A DNA stretch of 41,442 nucleotides from an uncultured Lachnospiraceae bacterium (GTDB lineage: Bacteria; Bacillota; Clostridia; Lachnospirales; Lachnospiraceae). The notes beneath the pieces are model-generated. The model made no database searches and had not been told where the DNA came from. It was given only the letters and a program-made list of their open reading frames with translations. The stretch's first letter is position 1; every line of letters begins with the position of its first letter. Made by a program: the position numbers and the translations under genes. The stretch spans positions 1 through 41,442 of the forward strand of contig CANOLA010000021.1 of assembly GCA_947566705.1 (NCBI GenBank), written 5' to 3'. Below are positions 16,739-26,364 of this stretch, piece by piece.

Positions 16739-16766
16739 ATAGGCATATTACTCTTATTATGCCTAT
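16739..16766 (-). promoter_or_regulatory. inverted repeat in the cmk upstream region
   Basis: ATAGGCATA and its complement TATGCCTAT are separated by 10 bases, 22 bases before the cmk start. A weak promoter with TTGAAA and TAGATT lies just upstream on the minus strand (about 16770-16800). The element could be an operator or an mRNA hairpin; no regulator is known to me. Confidence 0.5.
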
Positions 16767-16818
16767 GAAAAATCTATCATATACCAGTCAGATTTTCAAC
16801 CAATAATTGTTAATTTGG

Positions 16819-16846
16819 TTGACGAATATCCGGAATATAGTAAAAT
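16819..16846 (+). promoter_or_regulatory. tyrA promoter
   Basis: TTGACG (16819-16824), a 16-base spacer and TAAAAT (16841-16846). It lies about 35 bases before the tyrA ATG, and is divergent from the cmk promoter region. Confidence 0.65.
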
Positions 16847-16881
16847 AGTATTCAGCAGATTATTAAAGAAGGGAATTTTAT

Positions 16882-17733
16882 ATGAATTTTCAGACAATCG
16901 GTTTTATCGGACTGGGACTGATCGGAGGTTCCATTGCAAAAAAAATAAAATCCATTCATCCGGCCGTAAAAATATATGCAGGCGCCCGCCACAAAGAAAC
17001 CATAGAAGCGGCATACCGTAACGGTCTTATTGAAAACAGCGCTCCTTTTCCTCTGTCCGGCTTTCGTGACTGTGACTGTATTTTTTTATGTGCGCCGGTG
17101 CAGAAAAATATTTCTTGTCTCAGGGAATTAAAGGAAATCATCAAAAAAGACTGTATTATTACAGATGTCGGCAGTACCAAGACGCAGATTCATGAGGAAA
17201 TAAAAGCCCTCGGACTTGAAAAGAACTTTATCGGCGGACATCCCATGACCGGTTCCGAAAAAACAGGCATTCAGAATGCCGATGCAGAAATTTTAAAGGA
17301 TGCCTGTTATATTATTACCCCCTGCAGCGAAACTTCTGAAGCAGATGTGGAGGATTTCAGGAAGTTTGTACAGTCGCTTGGCTCGGTTCCGCTTGTCATG
17401 GACTGTAAAACCCATGATTATGCCACTGCGGCAGTCAGCCATCTGCCGCATATGATTTCCTACACCCTGGTAAATCTTGTGCAGAATGCCGATAACACAC
17501 AGCAGACCATGAAAACAATTGCTGCCGGAGGATTTAAGGACCTGACAAGAATCGCCTCCTCTTCCCCGGAAATCTGGCAGAATATCTGTATGTCCAACCA
17601 GTCTTCCATCCTTTCGCTGCTGGATGATTATATGGGACTGCTTACAGTGCTCCGCGGTTATATTAATTCTGGTAATGAAGAAGCGCTTCTTGATTTTTTC
17701 CAGAAAGCAAAAGATTACCGGGACAGCATGTAA
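16882..17733 (+). CDS. tyrA: prephenate dehydrogenase
   Basis: NAD(P)+-dependent oxidative decarboxylation of prephenate to 4-hydroxyphenylpyruvate for tyrosine synthesis. The 283-residue protein has the Rossmann loop IGFIGLGLIGGSIAKK (residues 6-21), the CDCIFLCAPVQ segment, ITDVGSTKTQIHEEI near 96, and GGHPMTGSEKTGI near 118 with the catalytic His. A C-terminal helical domain follows (HLPHMISYTLVNL). There is no ACT or chorismate mutase domain, so feedback control by a fused ACT domain is absent. AAGAAGGGA precedes the ATG. It ends 3 bases before the convergent aroA stop; both are shikimate-pathway genes. Confidence 0.93.
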   Translation: MNFQTIGFIGLGLIGGSIAKKIKSIHPAVKIYAGARHKETIEAAYRNGLIENSAPFPLSGFRDCDCIFLCAPVQKNISCLRELKEIIKKDCIITDVGSTKTQIHEEIKALGLEKNFIGGHPMTGSEKTGIQNADAEILKDACYIITPCSETSEADVEDFRKFVQSLGSVPLVMDCKTHDYATAAVSHLPHMISYTLVNLVQNADNTQQTMKTIAAGGFKDLTRIASSSPEIWQNICMSNQSSILSLLDDYMGLLTVLRGYINSGNEEALLDFFQKAKDYRDSM

Positions 17734-17746
17734 AGCTTATCCCGGT
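17717..17746. terminator. hairpin spanning the convergent tyrA and aroA stop codons
   Basis: ACCGGGA pairs with TCCCGGT across a 16-base loop that contains an inner AGC/GCT pair. It covers both gene ends. T-tracts are weak on either strand, so termination is possible but not certain. Confidence 0.45.
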
Positions 17747-19056
17747 TCCTTTATTACCTGTTCTTCCAGAATCTCAAAATAATTTTCAAAGGTCTTTCCG
17801 CAGCAGGATGGATTTTTAATTATGATATTATCTGTTACAAGACCGGGAATGGCAAATGCCATTGCCACCCTGTGGTCAGAAAACGTTTCGATTTCACATC
17901 CGTGCGGTTTTCCAGGATGAATCCTGATGCTGTCCTCTCCCGGCTGTTCACAGTCAATTCCCATACCGGAAAGGTTTGTAAGAATCGCCTGTATTCTGTC
18001 ACATTCCTGGTATCTGATATGCCCGATTCCTGTAATGGTAACATCCGAATCTGCAAACATGCTGACTGCGGCAAGCGTCAGCGCCTGGTCGGAAAATGCA
18101 GACAAATCAAAGGTTCCGCCGTGCAGTTTTCCGTTTTCAGGCGGTTCAAGCAAAATTTCCCCGGCTTCTTCCTTCAGGCGGCACCCCATCTGCTCCAGCA
18201 CACGCAGAAACTGAATATCCCCCTGCAGACAGTCTGTGCGGACATGCATTACCTTTGCCGGTACACCCAGAACCGGACACATGGCATAAAAATATGCAGC
18301 TGCCGAAATATCCGGCTCAATCCGGTAGTTTCTGGCTTTATATGCAGCGTTTCCAGATATCAGGAAGGTATTTTTATCCTTTCTGGTTACCTGCACACCG
18401 AACGCTGCCATCATTGCCATTGTCATTTCTACATAAGCCATGCCGTGACGGCCCTTCACATGAATCAGAAAGTCCTCTGTAAAAAGAACGGATGAAATCA
18501 GAAGCGCACTTAAAAACTGGCTGCTTCTGTCCACATCTATTGTCACTTCATATTTTTTAATTCCATGATTCCAGATACGAAACGGAAAATGATACGGCTC
18601 CTCTTCAAAAGAAATTTCTGCGCCAAGTCCTTCCAGGGCTTGAAGCAGCTCCTGCATCGGCCGTCTTTTCATCTGTTCAGAGGAATGGATTCTGAAATTC
18701 CCTTCTGACAGACCTAAAAATGCTGTCAGAAAACGGGCAGCTGTTCCAGCGCTGCCGACATACACCTCCGGCTGTCCGCCGTTTTTATTTTCCACAGCCG
18801 GTATTTTCCCGCCAAATCCGGTTATGCAGACCTTTGCTCCTGCTTCATCTGTTTCCACCGGAAAACCAAGTTCTTCCAGTGCATGCAGGAAACAGCGGCT
18901 GTCATCGGAAAACAGTACATTTTCCAGCTCGCTTTTTCCTTCACAAAGCGCTGCTATTAAAAGCGCACGGTTCGTAATACTTTTGGAACCTGGAACCTCT
19001 ATGGCAAGCGGATGCTTTGCCGCCCTTTTTACCTCATATTTATCCTGTAATTTCAT
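17737..19056 (-). CDS. aroA: 3-phosphoshikimate 1-carboxyvinyltransferase (EPSP synthase)
   Basis: Joins PEP and shikimate 3-phosphate to EPSP in the chorismate pathway. The start is placed at ATG 19056 (MKLQDKYEVKRA) behind GGGAGGACGGA; the frame runs 16 codons further upstream with no ribosome binding site. The 439-residue protein shows EVPGSKSITNRALLIAAL (about residues 20-37, shikimate-phosphate binding), VYVGSAGTAARFLTAFLGL (about 96-114), the RPMQELLQALEGLGAE segment, and ETFSDHRVAMAFAIPGLV (about 401-418), with the conserved Asp-His-Arg. The usual DVSAAAYF-type motif reads EPDISAAAYFYA. It is a complete enzyme and a single gene, convergent with tyrA. Confidence 0.93.
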   Translation of the reverse strand: MKLQDKYEVKRAAKHPLAIEVPGSKSITNRALLIAALCEGKSELENVLFSDDSRCFLHALEELGFPVETDEAGAKVCITGFGGKIPAVENKNGGQPEVYVGSAGTAARFLTAFLGLSEGNFRIHSSEQMKRRPMQELLQALEGLGAEISFEEEPYHFPFRIWNHGIKKYEVTIDVDRSSQFLSALLISSVLFTEDFLIHVKGRHGMAYVEMTMAMMAAFGVQVTRKDKNTFLISGNAAYKARNYRIEPDISAAAYFYAMCPVLGVPAKVMHVRTDCLQGDIQFLRVLEQMGCRLKEEAGEILLEPPENGKLHGGTFDLSAFSDQALTLAAVSMFADSDVTITGIGHIRYQECDRIQAILTNLSGMGIDCEQPGEDSIRIHPGKPHGCEIETFSDHRVAMAFAIPGLVTDNIIIKNPSCCGKTFENYFEILEEQVIKEPG

Positions 19057-19110
19057 TCCGTCCTCCCATGGAAAAACATCTCCGATGCCAATGCCGCTCC
19101 CCATACAGTA

Positions 19111-19136
19111 AAAAAGAGACTGCAGGCAGTCTCTTT
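19111..19136 (-). terminator. terminator of the PilZ gene
   Basis: AAAGAGAC and GTCTCTTT form a stem around a short GC-rich loop, followed on the minus strand by TTTTTT-rich sequence. It lies 5 bases past the PilZ stop. Confidence 0.8.
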
Positions 19137-19140
19137 ATTT

Positions 19141-19479
19141 TTAAAGATCATTGAACATCTGGTAGATATCGATTTTAAGCGCATCTGTATCCGGCATTCC
19201 GATAAATATGGCACCATATCTGTATCCGTCTTCATTGGAATCACAGCGGATAATTTCTACTACCGAATCAATTACTTCTTTTGTCCAGATCTGAATCTTT
19301 GTATCATAATAAGAACCAATATCCAGTTTATTCTGACAACGGAATCCGATTCCGCTTTTTGAAATATCCGTTACATCAACATGAACATACTTAAGAGTCG
19401 TAACCCCTGCTTCATCCAGTCTCTCCAGCTGTACATCCACCCCAAGATCCAGTCTTTTGTTTCTTCTCTTTTCTTCCAT
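19141..19479 (-). CDS. PilZ domain protein (cyclic di-GMP receptor)
   Basis: A 112-residue protein that is essentially one PilZ domain. The start is ATG 19479 (MEEKRRNKRLDLG), with GGGAG upstream; the longer frame includes the promoter and is rejected. Cyclic di-GMP binding residues are visible: the RRNKR Arg motif at residues 5-9, and DVTDISKSGIGFRC at about 35-48, matching D/NxSxxG. There is no catalytic or output domain, so it likely acts by protein contact or as a small adaptor, perhaps in motility or surface behaviour. It has its own promoter and terminator. Confidence 0.85.
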   Translation of the reverse strand: MEEKRRNKRLDLGVDVQLERLDEAGVTTLKYVHVDVTDISKSGIGFRCQNKLDIGSYYDTKIQIWTKEVIDSVVEIIRCDSNEDGYRYGAIFIGMPDTDALKIDIYQMFNDL

Positions 19480-19532
19480 GTTCCCACTCCCTATCTGCTT
19501 TTGTTTCCGTAAACGCATTATATAATATAGAT

Positions 19533-19561
19533 ATTGTAATATAATTCCGGCAGTTTGACAA
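19533..19561 (-). promoter_or_regulatory. promoter of the PilZ gene
   Basis: TTGTCA (19561-19556), an exact 17-base spacer and TACAAT (19538-19533) on the minus strand. It lies about 54 bases before the ATG. Confidence 0.7.
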
Positions 19562-19620
19562 GAGGAAGCGGCAGTTTTTACACTGCGGCCAGCCATCGCC
19601 TGTTTTACGTGTGAATCCTG

Positions 19621-20646
19621 CTATACAATCAGCATCGCATCCCCGAATGAGAAAAAACGGTAAGATTCCTGTACGGCAGTCCGGTAGGCTGACAGTACAT
19701 GGTCACGCCCTGCAAAAGCAGATACCAGCATCACAAGGGTGGACTGCGGCAGATGAAAGTTCGTTATCAGACCGTCGATTACCTTAAACTCATACCCCGG
19801 ATAAATAAAGATATCGGTCCACCCGCTCTTTTCATGAAGCATTCCGTTTTCATCAGCGGCAGACTCCAGTGTTCTGGTACTCGTGGTACCTACAGAAATC
19901 ACTTTATGTCCAAGCTTTCTTGCGCAGTTAATCTTTTCTGCCGCCTCCGCAGAAACCATATAAAATTCTGAATGCATATGGTGCTCCAGAATATTGGCAG
20001 TCTTAACCGGACGAAACGTGCCAAGACCGACATGAAGCGTTATTTCTGCAATCTCCACTCCCTTCTGGCGCACCTGTTCCAGCAGTTCCTTTGTAAAATG
20101 TAGACCTGCCGTCGGAGCGGCTGCAGAACCGTCATGCTTTGCATATACGGTCTGGTAACGGTTTTTGTCCTGCAGCTGGTGTGTGATGTAAGGCGGCAGC
20201 GGCATTTGTCCGAGACGGTCTAAAATTTCCTCAAAAATTCCTTCATAAGAAAACTGAATCAGCCGGTTGCCGTCTTCTGCCACATCAATAACCTTACCGG
20301 TCAAAAGACCATCGGCGAACACAATTGTTGTACCGGGTTTCGCCTTTTTCCCTGGCTTTACCAGTGTTTCCCAGATATCATTTTCCAAGCGTTTTAAAAG
20401 CAGTATTTCAATTCCTGCACCAGTCTCCTTTTTTGTGCCGAATAAACGCGCAGGAATTACCTTTGTATTATTAATCACCAGGCAGTCTCCGGGATTCAGG
20501 TATTCCAGAATATCTGTAAATTTTCTGTGTTCTACCATTCCGCTTTTTCTGCCAAGTACCATAAGGCGGGAGGCAGAGCGGTCCTTAAGGGGATCCTGCG
20601 CGATCAGCTCCTCAGGAAGTTCATAATCAAAATCTTTTACATCCAT
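19621..20646 (-). CDS. queA: tRNA preQ1(34) S-adenosylmethionine ribosyltransferase-isomerase
   Basis: Transfers and isomerises ribose from AdoMet onto 7-aminomethyl-7-deazaguanine in tRNA to form epoxyqueuosine. The 341-residue protein has the family sequences [23 protein letters not shown] near the N-terminus, [14 protein letters not shown] (about 56-69), [17 protein letters not shown] (about 170-186), [11 protein letters not shown] (about 204-214), and [19 protein letters not shown] near 295. It is 15 bases downstream of pheT with AGGAG in the gap, making a pheS-pheT-queA operon. No other queuosine genes are in the window. Confidence 0.95.
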   Translation of the reverse strand: MDVKDFDYELPEELIAQDPLKDRSASRLMVLGRKSGMVEHRKFTDILEYLNPGDCLVINNTKVIPARLFGTKKETGAGIEILLLKRLENDIWETLVKPGKKAKPGTTIVFADGLLTGKVIDVAEDGNRLIQFSYEGIFEEILDRLGQMPLPPYITHQLQDKNRYQTVYAKHDGSAAAPTAGLHFTKELLEQVRQKGVEIAEITLHVGLGTFRPVKTANILEHHMHSEFYMVSAEAAEKINCARKLGHKVISVGTTSTRTLESAADENGMLHEKSGWTDIFIYPGYEFKVIDGLITNFHLPQSTLVMLVSAFAGRDHVLSAYRTAVQESYRFFSFGDAMLIV

Positions 20647-20661
20647 GTCAGACCTGCTCTC

Positions 20662-23082
20662 CTATGCGCGAAGCGTAATTCCAAGATCCTTTTCCAGGTT
20701 CTTAAGAATTTTCTTCACGAAACCTTCTGTCATCTCACTGTTAAATTCCTCTTCACGCGGTGTAAAAACAACTGTAAACGCCATGCTCTTTTTGCCTGGT
20801 CCAAGCTGGATTCCTTCATACACATCAAAAAGTTTTACATCCGTGACATAGCTGCAGGCATTTTTAATTCCGTTTTCAATCTGCGCACAGGTAATGTCTT
20901 TATCTGCCACAAAGGCGAAGTCCCGTTTCTCCTGGGCATATTTCGGGAGCGGCGTATACATCTGTGTCTTTGCATACCACTGGGAAAGAACACGCAGGTC
21001 AAGTTCCATTACAAACGCCGGAACACGCATATCCAGTTCATCCATAAGTTCATATGCCACTTTTCCCAGATATCCGATTTTCTCACCCTCACAGAATACT
21101 TCCGCCGTCTGGTACGGATGCAGGAACGGTTTTTCTGCTGGCTCATAGGTAAACTCTAAATCCAGTGTTTCTGCCACAGTTTCTGAAAATCCCTTTAGTG
21201 TATAAAAGGATTCTTTTTCCCCAAACACACCGACGCACAGGGTTTCCCTCTCATCCGGGTATTGGGTAAGCGGCAGCTCATCCGGAATAAATATATTTCC
21301 AAGCTCAAAAATCCTGCCTTCCAGAATGCCCTTTTTCTGGTTGCCAGCCAGTGCATGCAGCATCTGCGGAACAAGCGTTGTACGCATCAGGGACAGATCC
21401 ACATTAATCGGATTAACCAGCCGGATGGCATGACGCTCTTTTGCATCTTCCGGAAAACGTAACAAATCCAGATCCGAAGGGGAAAAGAAGGAATAATGAA
21501 TCCCTTCATAAGCGCCTGCAGCACAAAGTGCCTGTTTTATTTTCAGCTCCTTTTTCTGCTTTGCATTTAATCCGCCCATTGTCACTTTTGCAGTCGGCAT
21601 AAAAGACGGAATTACTTTGTCATAACCGTACATCCGGATGACTTCTTCCGCAATATCCGGATAAGAATCAATATCCTCACGGTAAGCTGGCACCTGGATT
21701 GTAAGCTCATCCCCTGAAATAACCGGGGAGAAATTAAGTCCTGTTAAAATGCGAAGAATTTCCTCATTCGGAACTTCAATACCAATCACTCCATTAACGC
21801 GTTTCACACTGACCTTCATCTCCTGCGGCTCTATGGAATTTCCTGTGGAAAATTCTTCATGTGTGGAAGAAATTTTACCGCATCCAAGCTCTTCCACCAG
21901 GTGTAGCGCCCGTTTCATGGCCATAACAGTTGTATATTCGTATACCCCTTTGGAATACATGGCACTGGAATCAGAGGACTGTCCAAGCGCACGGGAGCTT
22001 TTTCTGATGTTGTCACGGACAAATTTGGCAGCTTCAAATGTCACTGCTTTAGTGGTATCCAGAATTTCAGAATTCAGACCGCCCATAATTCCGGCAAGCG
22101 CCACCGGCTTTTTACCGTCACAGATTACAAGACTGGAGGAGTCCAGTTCAAATTCCTTCTCATCCAGTGTGACGATTTTTTCTCCCTGTCCTGCACGCCT
22201 GACGGTAATACTGTTCCCTTCCAGATATGCATCGTCAAACGCATGCATCGGCTGTCCAAGCTCCCTTAAAATATAGTTGGTAATATCCACGATGTTTGAA
22301 ATGGAACCAATTCCGGTCAGAGCAAGCCTGCGGCGCATCCATGCCGGAGACTGTTCAATTTTTACATCATAAATATAATGTGCGATATAGCGCGGACACA
22401 AATCCGGCGCTTCCACACTTACGGTAAAGCCTTCTTTTTTTATGTCGGTTTCTGTGTAGTCCAGAGCCGGCATTTTGCATTCTTTTCCAAGTACGGCTGC
22501 AACCTCCCTGGCAATTCCATAAATACTCTGGCAGTCCGGCCGGTTTGCAGTAACGGCAATATCGAAAATCCAGTCATCCAGACCGAGTAACGGCTTTACA
22601 TCCGTTCCTGCAGCAGCATCTTCCGGCAAAACAAGCAGTCCGTTATAACCGGCCCCCGGATATAAATCCTCATTCAGTCCAAGCTCCACCCCTGAACAGA
22701 GCATTCCATGGGATTCATATCCGCGCAGCTTGCCTTTTTTTATCTTCATGACGCCTTCAATGGTAACATGGTCTTTTGCCGTTGCATAAACCGTTGCGCC
22801 CACAAGTGCCAGCGGATATTTTCCGCCTGTATGCACATTGTCCGCCCCGCAGCAGACCTGAAAAACCCCGTGTTCTCCTGCGTCCACCTGGCACAGGCTT
22901 AAATGTGTCTCCGGAATCGGTTCACACTCCTTTACTTCTCCAACTACCACATGACTGATATCTTTTCCTGTTTCAGTCAGCTCTTCTACTTCAAATCCGC
23001 AGGAAAACAGTTTTTCCTCCAGCTCCTGCGGGGTTATATCTATATCCACATATTCTTTTAACCAGCTTAATGGTGCTAACAT
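20662..23082 (-). CDS. pheT: phenylalanine--tRNA ligase beta subunit
   Basis: Large subunit of PheRS, which charges tRNA(Phe). The 806-residue protein has the usual parts: N-terminal MLAPLSWLKEYVDIDI, a tRNA-binding EMAP-like domain (VVVGEVKECEPIPETHLSLCQVD near 46-70), B3/B4 editing domains, B5 (residues about 400-470), a class II-like core with RLVNPINVDLSLMRTTLVPQML near 565, and the C-terminal anticodon-binding FDX-ACB domain (PKYAQEKRDFAFVADKDI to the end). Length is standard. It lies 25 bases after pheS. Confidence 0.96.
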   Translation of the reverse strand: MLAPLSWLKEYVDIDITPQELEEKLFSCGFEVEELTETGKDISHVVVGEVKECEPIPETHLSLCQVDAGEHGVFQVCCGADNVHTGGKYPLALVGATVYATAKDHVTIEGVMKIKKGKLRGYESHGMLCSGVELGLNEDLYPGAGYNGLLVLPEDAAAGTDVKPLLGLDDWIFDIAVTANRPDCQSIYGIAREVAAVLGKECKMPALDYTETDIKKEGFTVSVEAPDLCPRYIAHYIYDVKIEQSPAWMRRRLALTGIGSISNIVDITNYILRELGQPMHAFDDAYLEGNSITVRRAGQGEKIVTLDEKEFELDSSSLVICDGKKPVALAGIMGGLNSEILDTTKAVTFEAAKFVRDNIRKSSRALGQSSDSSAMYSKGVYEYTTVMAMKRALHLVEELGCGKISSTHEEFSTGNSIEPQEMKVSVKRVNGVIGIEVPNEEILRILTGLNFSPVISGDELTIQVPAYREDIDSYPDIAEEVIRMYGYDKVIPSFMPTAKVTMGGLNAKQKKELKIKQALCAAGAYEGIHYSFFSPSDLDLLRFPEDAKERHAIRLVNPINVDLSLMRTTLVPQMLHALAGNQKKGILEGRIFELGNIFIPDELPLTQYPDERETLCVGVFGEKESFYTLKGFSETVAETLDLEFTYEPAEKPFLHPYQTAEVFCEGEKIGYLGKVAYELMDELDMRVPAFVMELDLRVLSQWYAKTQMYTPLPKYAQEKRDFAFVADKDITCAQIENGIKNACSYVTDVKLFDVYEGIQLGPGKKSMAFTVVFTPREEEFNSEMTEGFVKKILKNLEKDLGITLRA

Positions 23083-23107
23083 AACATGCCTCCTTATTTT
23101 TCAGAAA

Positions 23108-24130
23108 TCAGTCATCAATCTGCTTTAATACACGCAGATCAGATTCAAACAGTAATTTGATATTGTTAATACCATATTTTAACATGGCGATTCGCTCAAT
23201 CCCGATACCGAATGCAAATCCGCTGTATTCGTCCGTATTGATTCCGCAGCCTTCCAGAACCCTGTGGTTGACAACACCTGCACCAAGTACTTCAATCCAG
23301 CCGGTTCCCTTGCAGAGTCTGCAGCCTTTTCCGCCGCACTCAAAACAGCTTACATCCACTTCGACCGACGGCTCCGTAAACGGGAAATAAGACGGACGCA
23401 GACGTGTTGTTACATTCTTACCGAAAATTCTGCGGGCAAATTCCTCCAGCATCCCTTTTAAATCACAGAGGGTAATTCCATGGTCGACCACAAGTCCTTC
23501 CATCTGCGTAAACATCGGGGAATGCGTCGCATCATCATCAGAACGGAACACCTTTCCCGGTGAAATAATTTTAATCGGCGGTTTCTCCTTCTCCATAACA
23601 TGAATCTGTCCTGCAGACGTCTGGGTACGGAGCAGAAATTCCGGGGACAGGTAAAAGGTATCCTGCATATCCCTTGCCGGATGGTCGTCCGGCGTATTTA
23701 ATGCAGTAAAATTATAATAATCCGTCTCAATCTCTGTGCCCTCATATATTTCAAATCCCATGGATGCAAAGATATCTGTCAGCTGGTTTCGTACCTGCGT
23801 CACCGGATGAAGATTTCCCTTCTCATGCTTTTCGGCAGGCATGGTTACATCGATTTTTTCTTTTTCATACCGCAGACGCAGCGCCTCTGCCTCAAACGCT
23901 TTCTTCTTTTCATCCAGAATCGCTTCAATTGCCTCACGCGTTTCATTCACCCACTGTCCGACTTTCGGTCTGTCTTCCGGCGCCACTTCCTTCATTTTTT
24001 TAAGGACGGCTGTAAGCTCTCCCTTTTTTCCAAGAACTGCAGAACGGACTTCGTTTAATCTGTCAAGTCCTTCGGAATTCTCGATTTCAGCAATTGCATG
24101 TTCCCTGATTTTTTGCAGTTTTTCCTTCAT
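23108..24130 (-). CDS. pheS: phenylalanine--tRNA ligase alpha subunit
   Basis: Catalytic subunit of PheRS. The preferred start is the second of two adjacent ATGs (24130), with AAGGAG six bases upstream; a TTG farther upstream (24160) also opens the frame. The roughly 340-residue protein has an N-terminal coiled-coil region ([21 protein letters not shown]) and class II synthetase motifs: [20 protein letters not shown] (motif 1), [14 protein letters not shown] with [23 protein letters not shown] (motif 2), and [13 protein letters not shown] (motif 3). [21 protein letters not shown] is a Cys-rich insert typical of this family. It is controlled by the upstream T-box. Confidence 0.96.
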   Translation of the reverse strand: MKEKLQKIREHAIAEIENSEGLDRLNEVRSAVLGKKGELTAVLKKMKEVAPEDRPKVGQWVNETREAIEAILDEKKKAFEAEALRLRYEKEKIDVTMPAEKHEKGNLHPVTQVRNQLTDIFASMGFEIYEGTEIETDYYNFTALNTPDDHPARDMQDTFYLSPEFLLRTQTSAGQIHVMEKEKPPIKIISPGKVFRSDDDATHSPMFTQMEGLVVDHGITLCDLKGMLEEFARRIFGKNVTTRLRPSYFPFTEPSVEVDVSCFECGGKGCRLCKGTGWIEVLGAGVVNHRVLEGCGINTDEYSGFAFGIGIERIAMLKYGINNIKLLFESDLRVLKQIDD

Positions 24131-24249
24131 CATTTTCTCCTTTTCGATTTTTTCTTTCAAAATTTTTAAGATTTTTCCAGATATTGTGGTCGGTTCATGT
24201 CACTTCCCCAAAATAGACTTTTCTTCCAAAACCAGGAATAATTTATGCA

Positions 24250-24535
24250 TAAAAAAAATCCCCTGCAATTTTCCAATTGCAAGGGACGAAAAATTCCGCG
24301 TTACCACCCTGGTTCCTGTATCATTATTTCCCTGTGGGAAATATTTTTGTCATAACAGGCTCTCATTTCTGCTTAACGTGCAGTCTCCGTTGCATTCATT
24401 GCACAGCTCCTGTGGGGAAATTCGTTTTCTAACCTGAACTTAAGGAAGCTTACAGCCAGCGACTTCCTCTCTCTGCAAGTGTATTAGAAACTACTGAACA
24501 CATTCATTGCCTTTACATATCACATTTGATTGTCA
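24250..24535 (-). promoter_or_regulatory. T-box leader of pheST, probably tRNA(Phe)-sensing
   Basis: The antiterminator carries the T-box signature AGGGTGGTAACGCGG (24310-24296 on the minus strand), which pairs with the tRNA acceptor end. It is followed by an intrinsic terminator: stem 24259-24270 with 24275-24286, one mismatch, then a T run (24251-24258). Upstream Stem I sequence includes the AGAGA element and a likely TTC (Phe) specifier in GTTCAG (24438-24436). Uncharged tRNA(Phe) would favour read-through into pheS. Between the terminator and pheS a 10-codon open frame (24166-24198) has GGGGAAG before its ATG, function unknown. Confidence 0.92.
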
Positions 24536-24563
24536 TTTTAACACAAGAAATCTTCTCCTGCAA
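24535..24563 (-). promoter_or_regulatory. promoter of the pheST T-box transcript
   Basis: TTGCAG (24563-24558), a 17-base spacer and TAAAAT (24540-24535) with an extended -10 TG (TGTTAAAAT). It lies between the spoIID-like stop and the T-box. Confidence 0.6.
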
Positions 24564-24587
24564 GCATTTTTTCGTTTTGAGATTCTG

Positions 24588-26297
24588 CTAATCAAAAACA
24601 TCTGTTATTTCCACATCACTGTAATAAAAATTCAAAATCTCCTGCCAGCTCTTTCCTTCTTTTCCCATACAGTCTGCCCCGTACTGGCTCATGCCAATAC
24701 CATGGCCAAAGCCGCCGCCTGCCAGTACAATTTTTCCATTCTTCTGGCTTTTTACTTCAAAGCAGGCGCTTGGCACGGAAGAATAATCCGTCCGCTTTGT
24801 CCCGTCGGCAAGTTTTAGTGAAAGCAGGTATTTTCCGAGTGCAAACCTGATATCATTTTCTTTTTCATAGGTCCGCTCTCCCTGTTCAAAGACAATGGTC
24901 AGAGATAAAACATACCCTGATTTACTCCTCTCATTTACTTTCAGGCTTTTTAACCGTCCGTATTTTTCATCCATACCAAGCTCGCCTGAAAGTGTTGCCG
25001 TCCATCTGTAGTAAGGGGAATCTGCATCATACGACTCCACGGAATCAGAAATAAATTTGTGAAAAGTTCTCTTTTTTGACAAATTTTTCGTTTTTTCCTT
25101 TGTATGGTTTTCGGCGGTAAGGTATCCCGGCGATTTTGCATCCCATACTTCTAAGTCTTCCGAATATCCCGAAGAGGTAGAATAATAATAGCATTCAATC
25201 AGCTTCCCTTTATAGGTAAGAACCAGTCCTGCAGTATCTTCAACTGCCCGGTCCGTCACGTCATAGGTGGAGGCGGCATGATAAACCTGGAAGGCTGTCG
25301 TATCATCCAGGTTTGCACCGTACTTTGCATAGGTATCATTCCTTATCTGCTGGTAGGCAAATGTCCGTGCACAGACTGCCTGTGCCTTTAATGCTTCATA
25401 GGAAAAACTGACAGGCATCTCCGAAGGCAGTACATAACGCACGTATTCTTCAATGGGCAGTTCGTTAATTAAAACATAACCGCCTTTCTCCTTACGGATA
25501 ATAAAATCCCCCGCATATCCGGATTTTCTGCTTTTTCCGTTGGCATCACAGATATAAAGCTGTCCTTTATCTGTATGAATGCGCAGTTCCTTTCCGTTTT
25601 TACAGCCCTTCAGACATTTTTTTGCTTCCGTAATATTTTTTTTGGCGACAGATGATTTGTCAACAGTGTATGAAGCGTCACATGTTATGTAAATATTGGG
25701 ATAAAGCACCTCGTTACCGTTTTTCAGCAGTACCCTCACATTATCAACCTGGTCTTTTTTATACTGTACCATTGCACATGCCTGACCTTCTGCCACGACA
25801 AGTTCCACTTCAGAATTTCCAATCACAAGATTTCTGACCGAAGTCTGGCGGACCTGCACAGATTCCTCTGTTTCATCTGTCACCAGATAAACTGGAAGTG
25901 TTTCGCTGCATGGAAGGGGTTCATATCCATCAATCTGCACGGAATTTTCGGAATAACTGGCAAGGGTTCCTTTCACACTTCCGCTTTTTGCATATATTTT
26001 TGTAATCTTGCCTTGCGAAAGTTCAATATCAGCCACACCCGTATAATTACTGGAAGCTGTTTCTTTTGCAAGATAATTTTTCCCATCATAAAGTACGATA
26101 ATTTCATTTTTTCCATTTGCCCTGATATATGCATTATCCAATGTACCACTGAACGATTCCTCAAAGTGTTCTTTTGGAATCTCTTTATCAGCCGTTTGGG
26201 ACAGATGAGATACAATCATAAATGTCACAATGACAGCCGCAGCTGTAAGAATCAGCAGGGCAATCCCCAGTATTTTCATTTTGTCATTTTTTTTCAT
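24588..26297 (-). CDS. SpoIID/LytB-type peptidoglycan lytic protein, membrane-anchored
   Basis: A SpoIID-domain protein, a family of lytic transglycosylases that cut denuded peptidoglycan in engulfment or sporulation. The 569-residue protein has an N-terminal membrane helix (residues 10-30), then a long extracytoplasmic region (about 40-270) with no recognised domain. The SpoIID domain follows: INELPIEEYVRYVLPSEMPVSFSYEALKAQAVCARTFA (about 283-321), whose LPSEMP contains the expected catalytic Glu. The GGGFGHGIGMSQYGADCMG motif near residue 533 completes it. It is longer than SpoIID proper (about 340 residues), so it may be a SpoIID-like paralogue. AGGAG lies 8 bases before the ATG. Confidence 0.85.
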   Translation of the reverse strand: MKKNDKMKILGIALLILTAAAVIVTFMIVSHLSQTADKEIPKEHFEESFSGTLDNAYIRANGKNEIIVLYDGKNYLAKETASSNYTGVADIELSQGKITKIYAKSGSVKGTLASYSENSVQIDGYEPLPCSETLPVYLVTDETEESVQVRQTSVRNLVIGNSEVELVVAEGQACAMVQYKKDQVDNVRVLLKNGNEVLYPNIYITCDASYTVDKSSVAKKNITEAKKCLKGCKNGKELRIHTDKGQLYICDANGKSRKSGYAGDFIIRKEKGGYVLINELPIEEYVRYVLPSEMPVSFSYEALKAQAVCARTFAYQQIRNDTYAKYGANLDDTTAFQVYHAASTYDVTDRAVEDTAGLVLTYKGKLIECYYYSTSSGYSEDLEVWDAKSPGYLTAENHTKEKTKNLSKKRTFHKFISDSVESYDADSPYYRWTATLSGELGMDEKYGRLKSLKVNERSKSGYVLSLTIVFEQGERTYEKENDIRFALGKYLLSLKLADGTKRTDYSSVPSACFEVKSQKNGKIVLAGGGFGHGIGMSQYGADCMGKEGKSWQEILNFYYSDVEITDVFD

Positions 26298-26336
26298 AAT
26301 TTAAACTCCTAAGGTTATATTTCAGGGCAAACTTAA

Positions 26337-26359
26337 GGAGCTGCCAAAATAGCAGCTCC
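26337..26359 (-). terminator. hairpin ahead of the SpoIID-like gene
   Basis: GGAGCTGC and GCAGCTCC form an 8-base-pair stem around a 7-base loop; on the minus strand it is followed only by TTAAGTTT. It may end the 6S transcript weakly or stabilise the leader of the SpoIID-like gene. Confidence 0.45.
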
Positions 26360-26364
26360 CCTCG

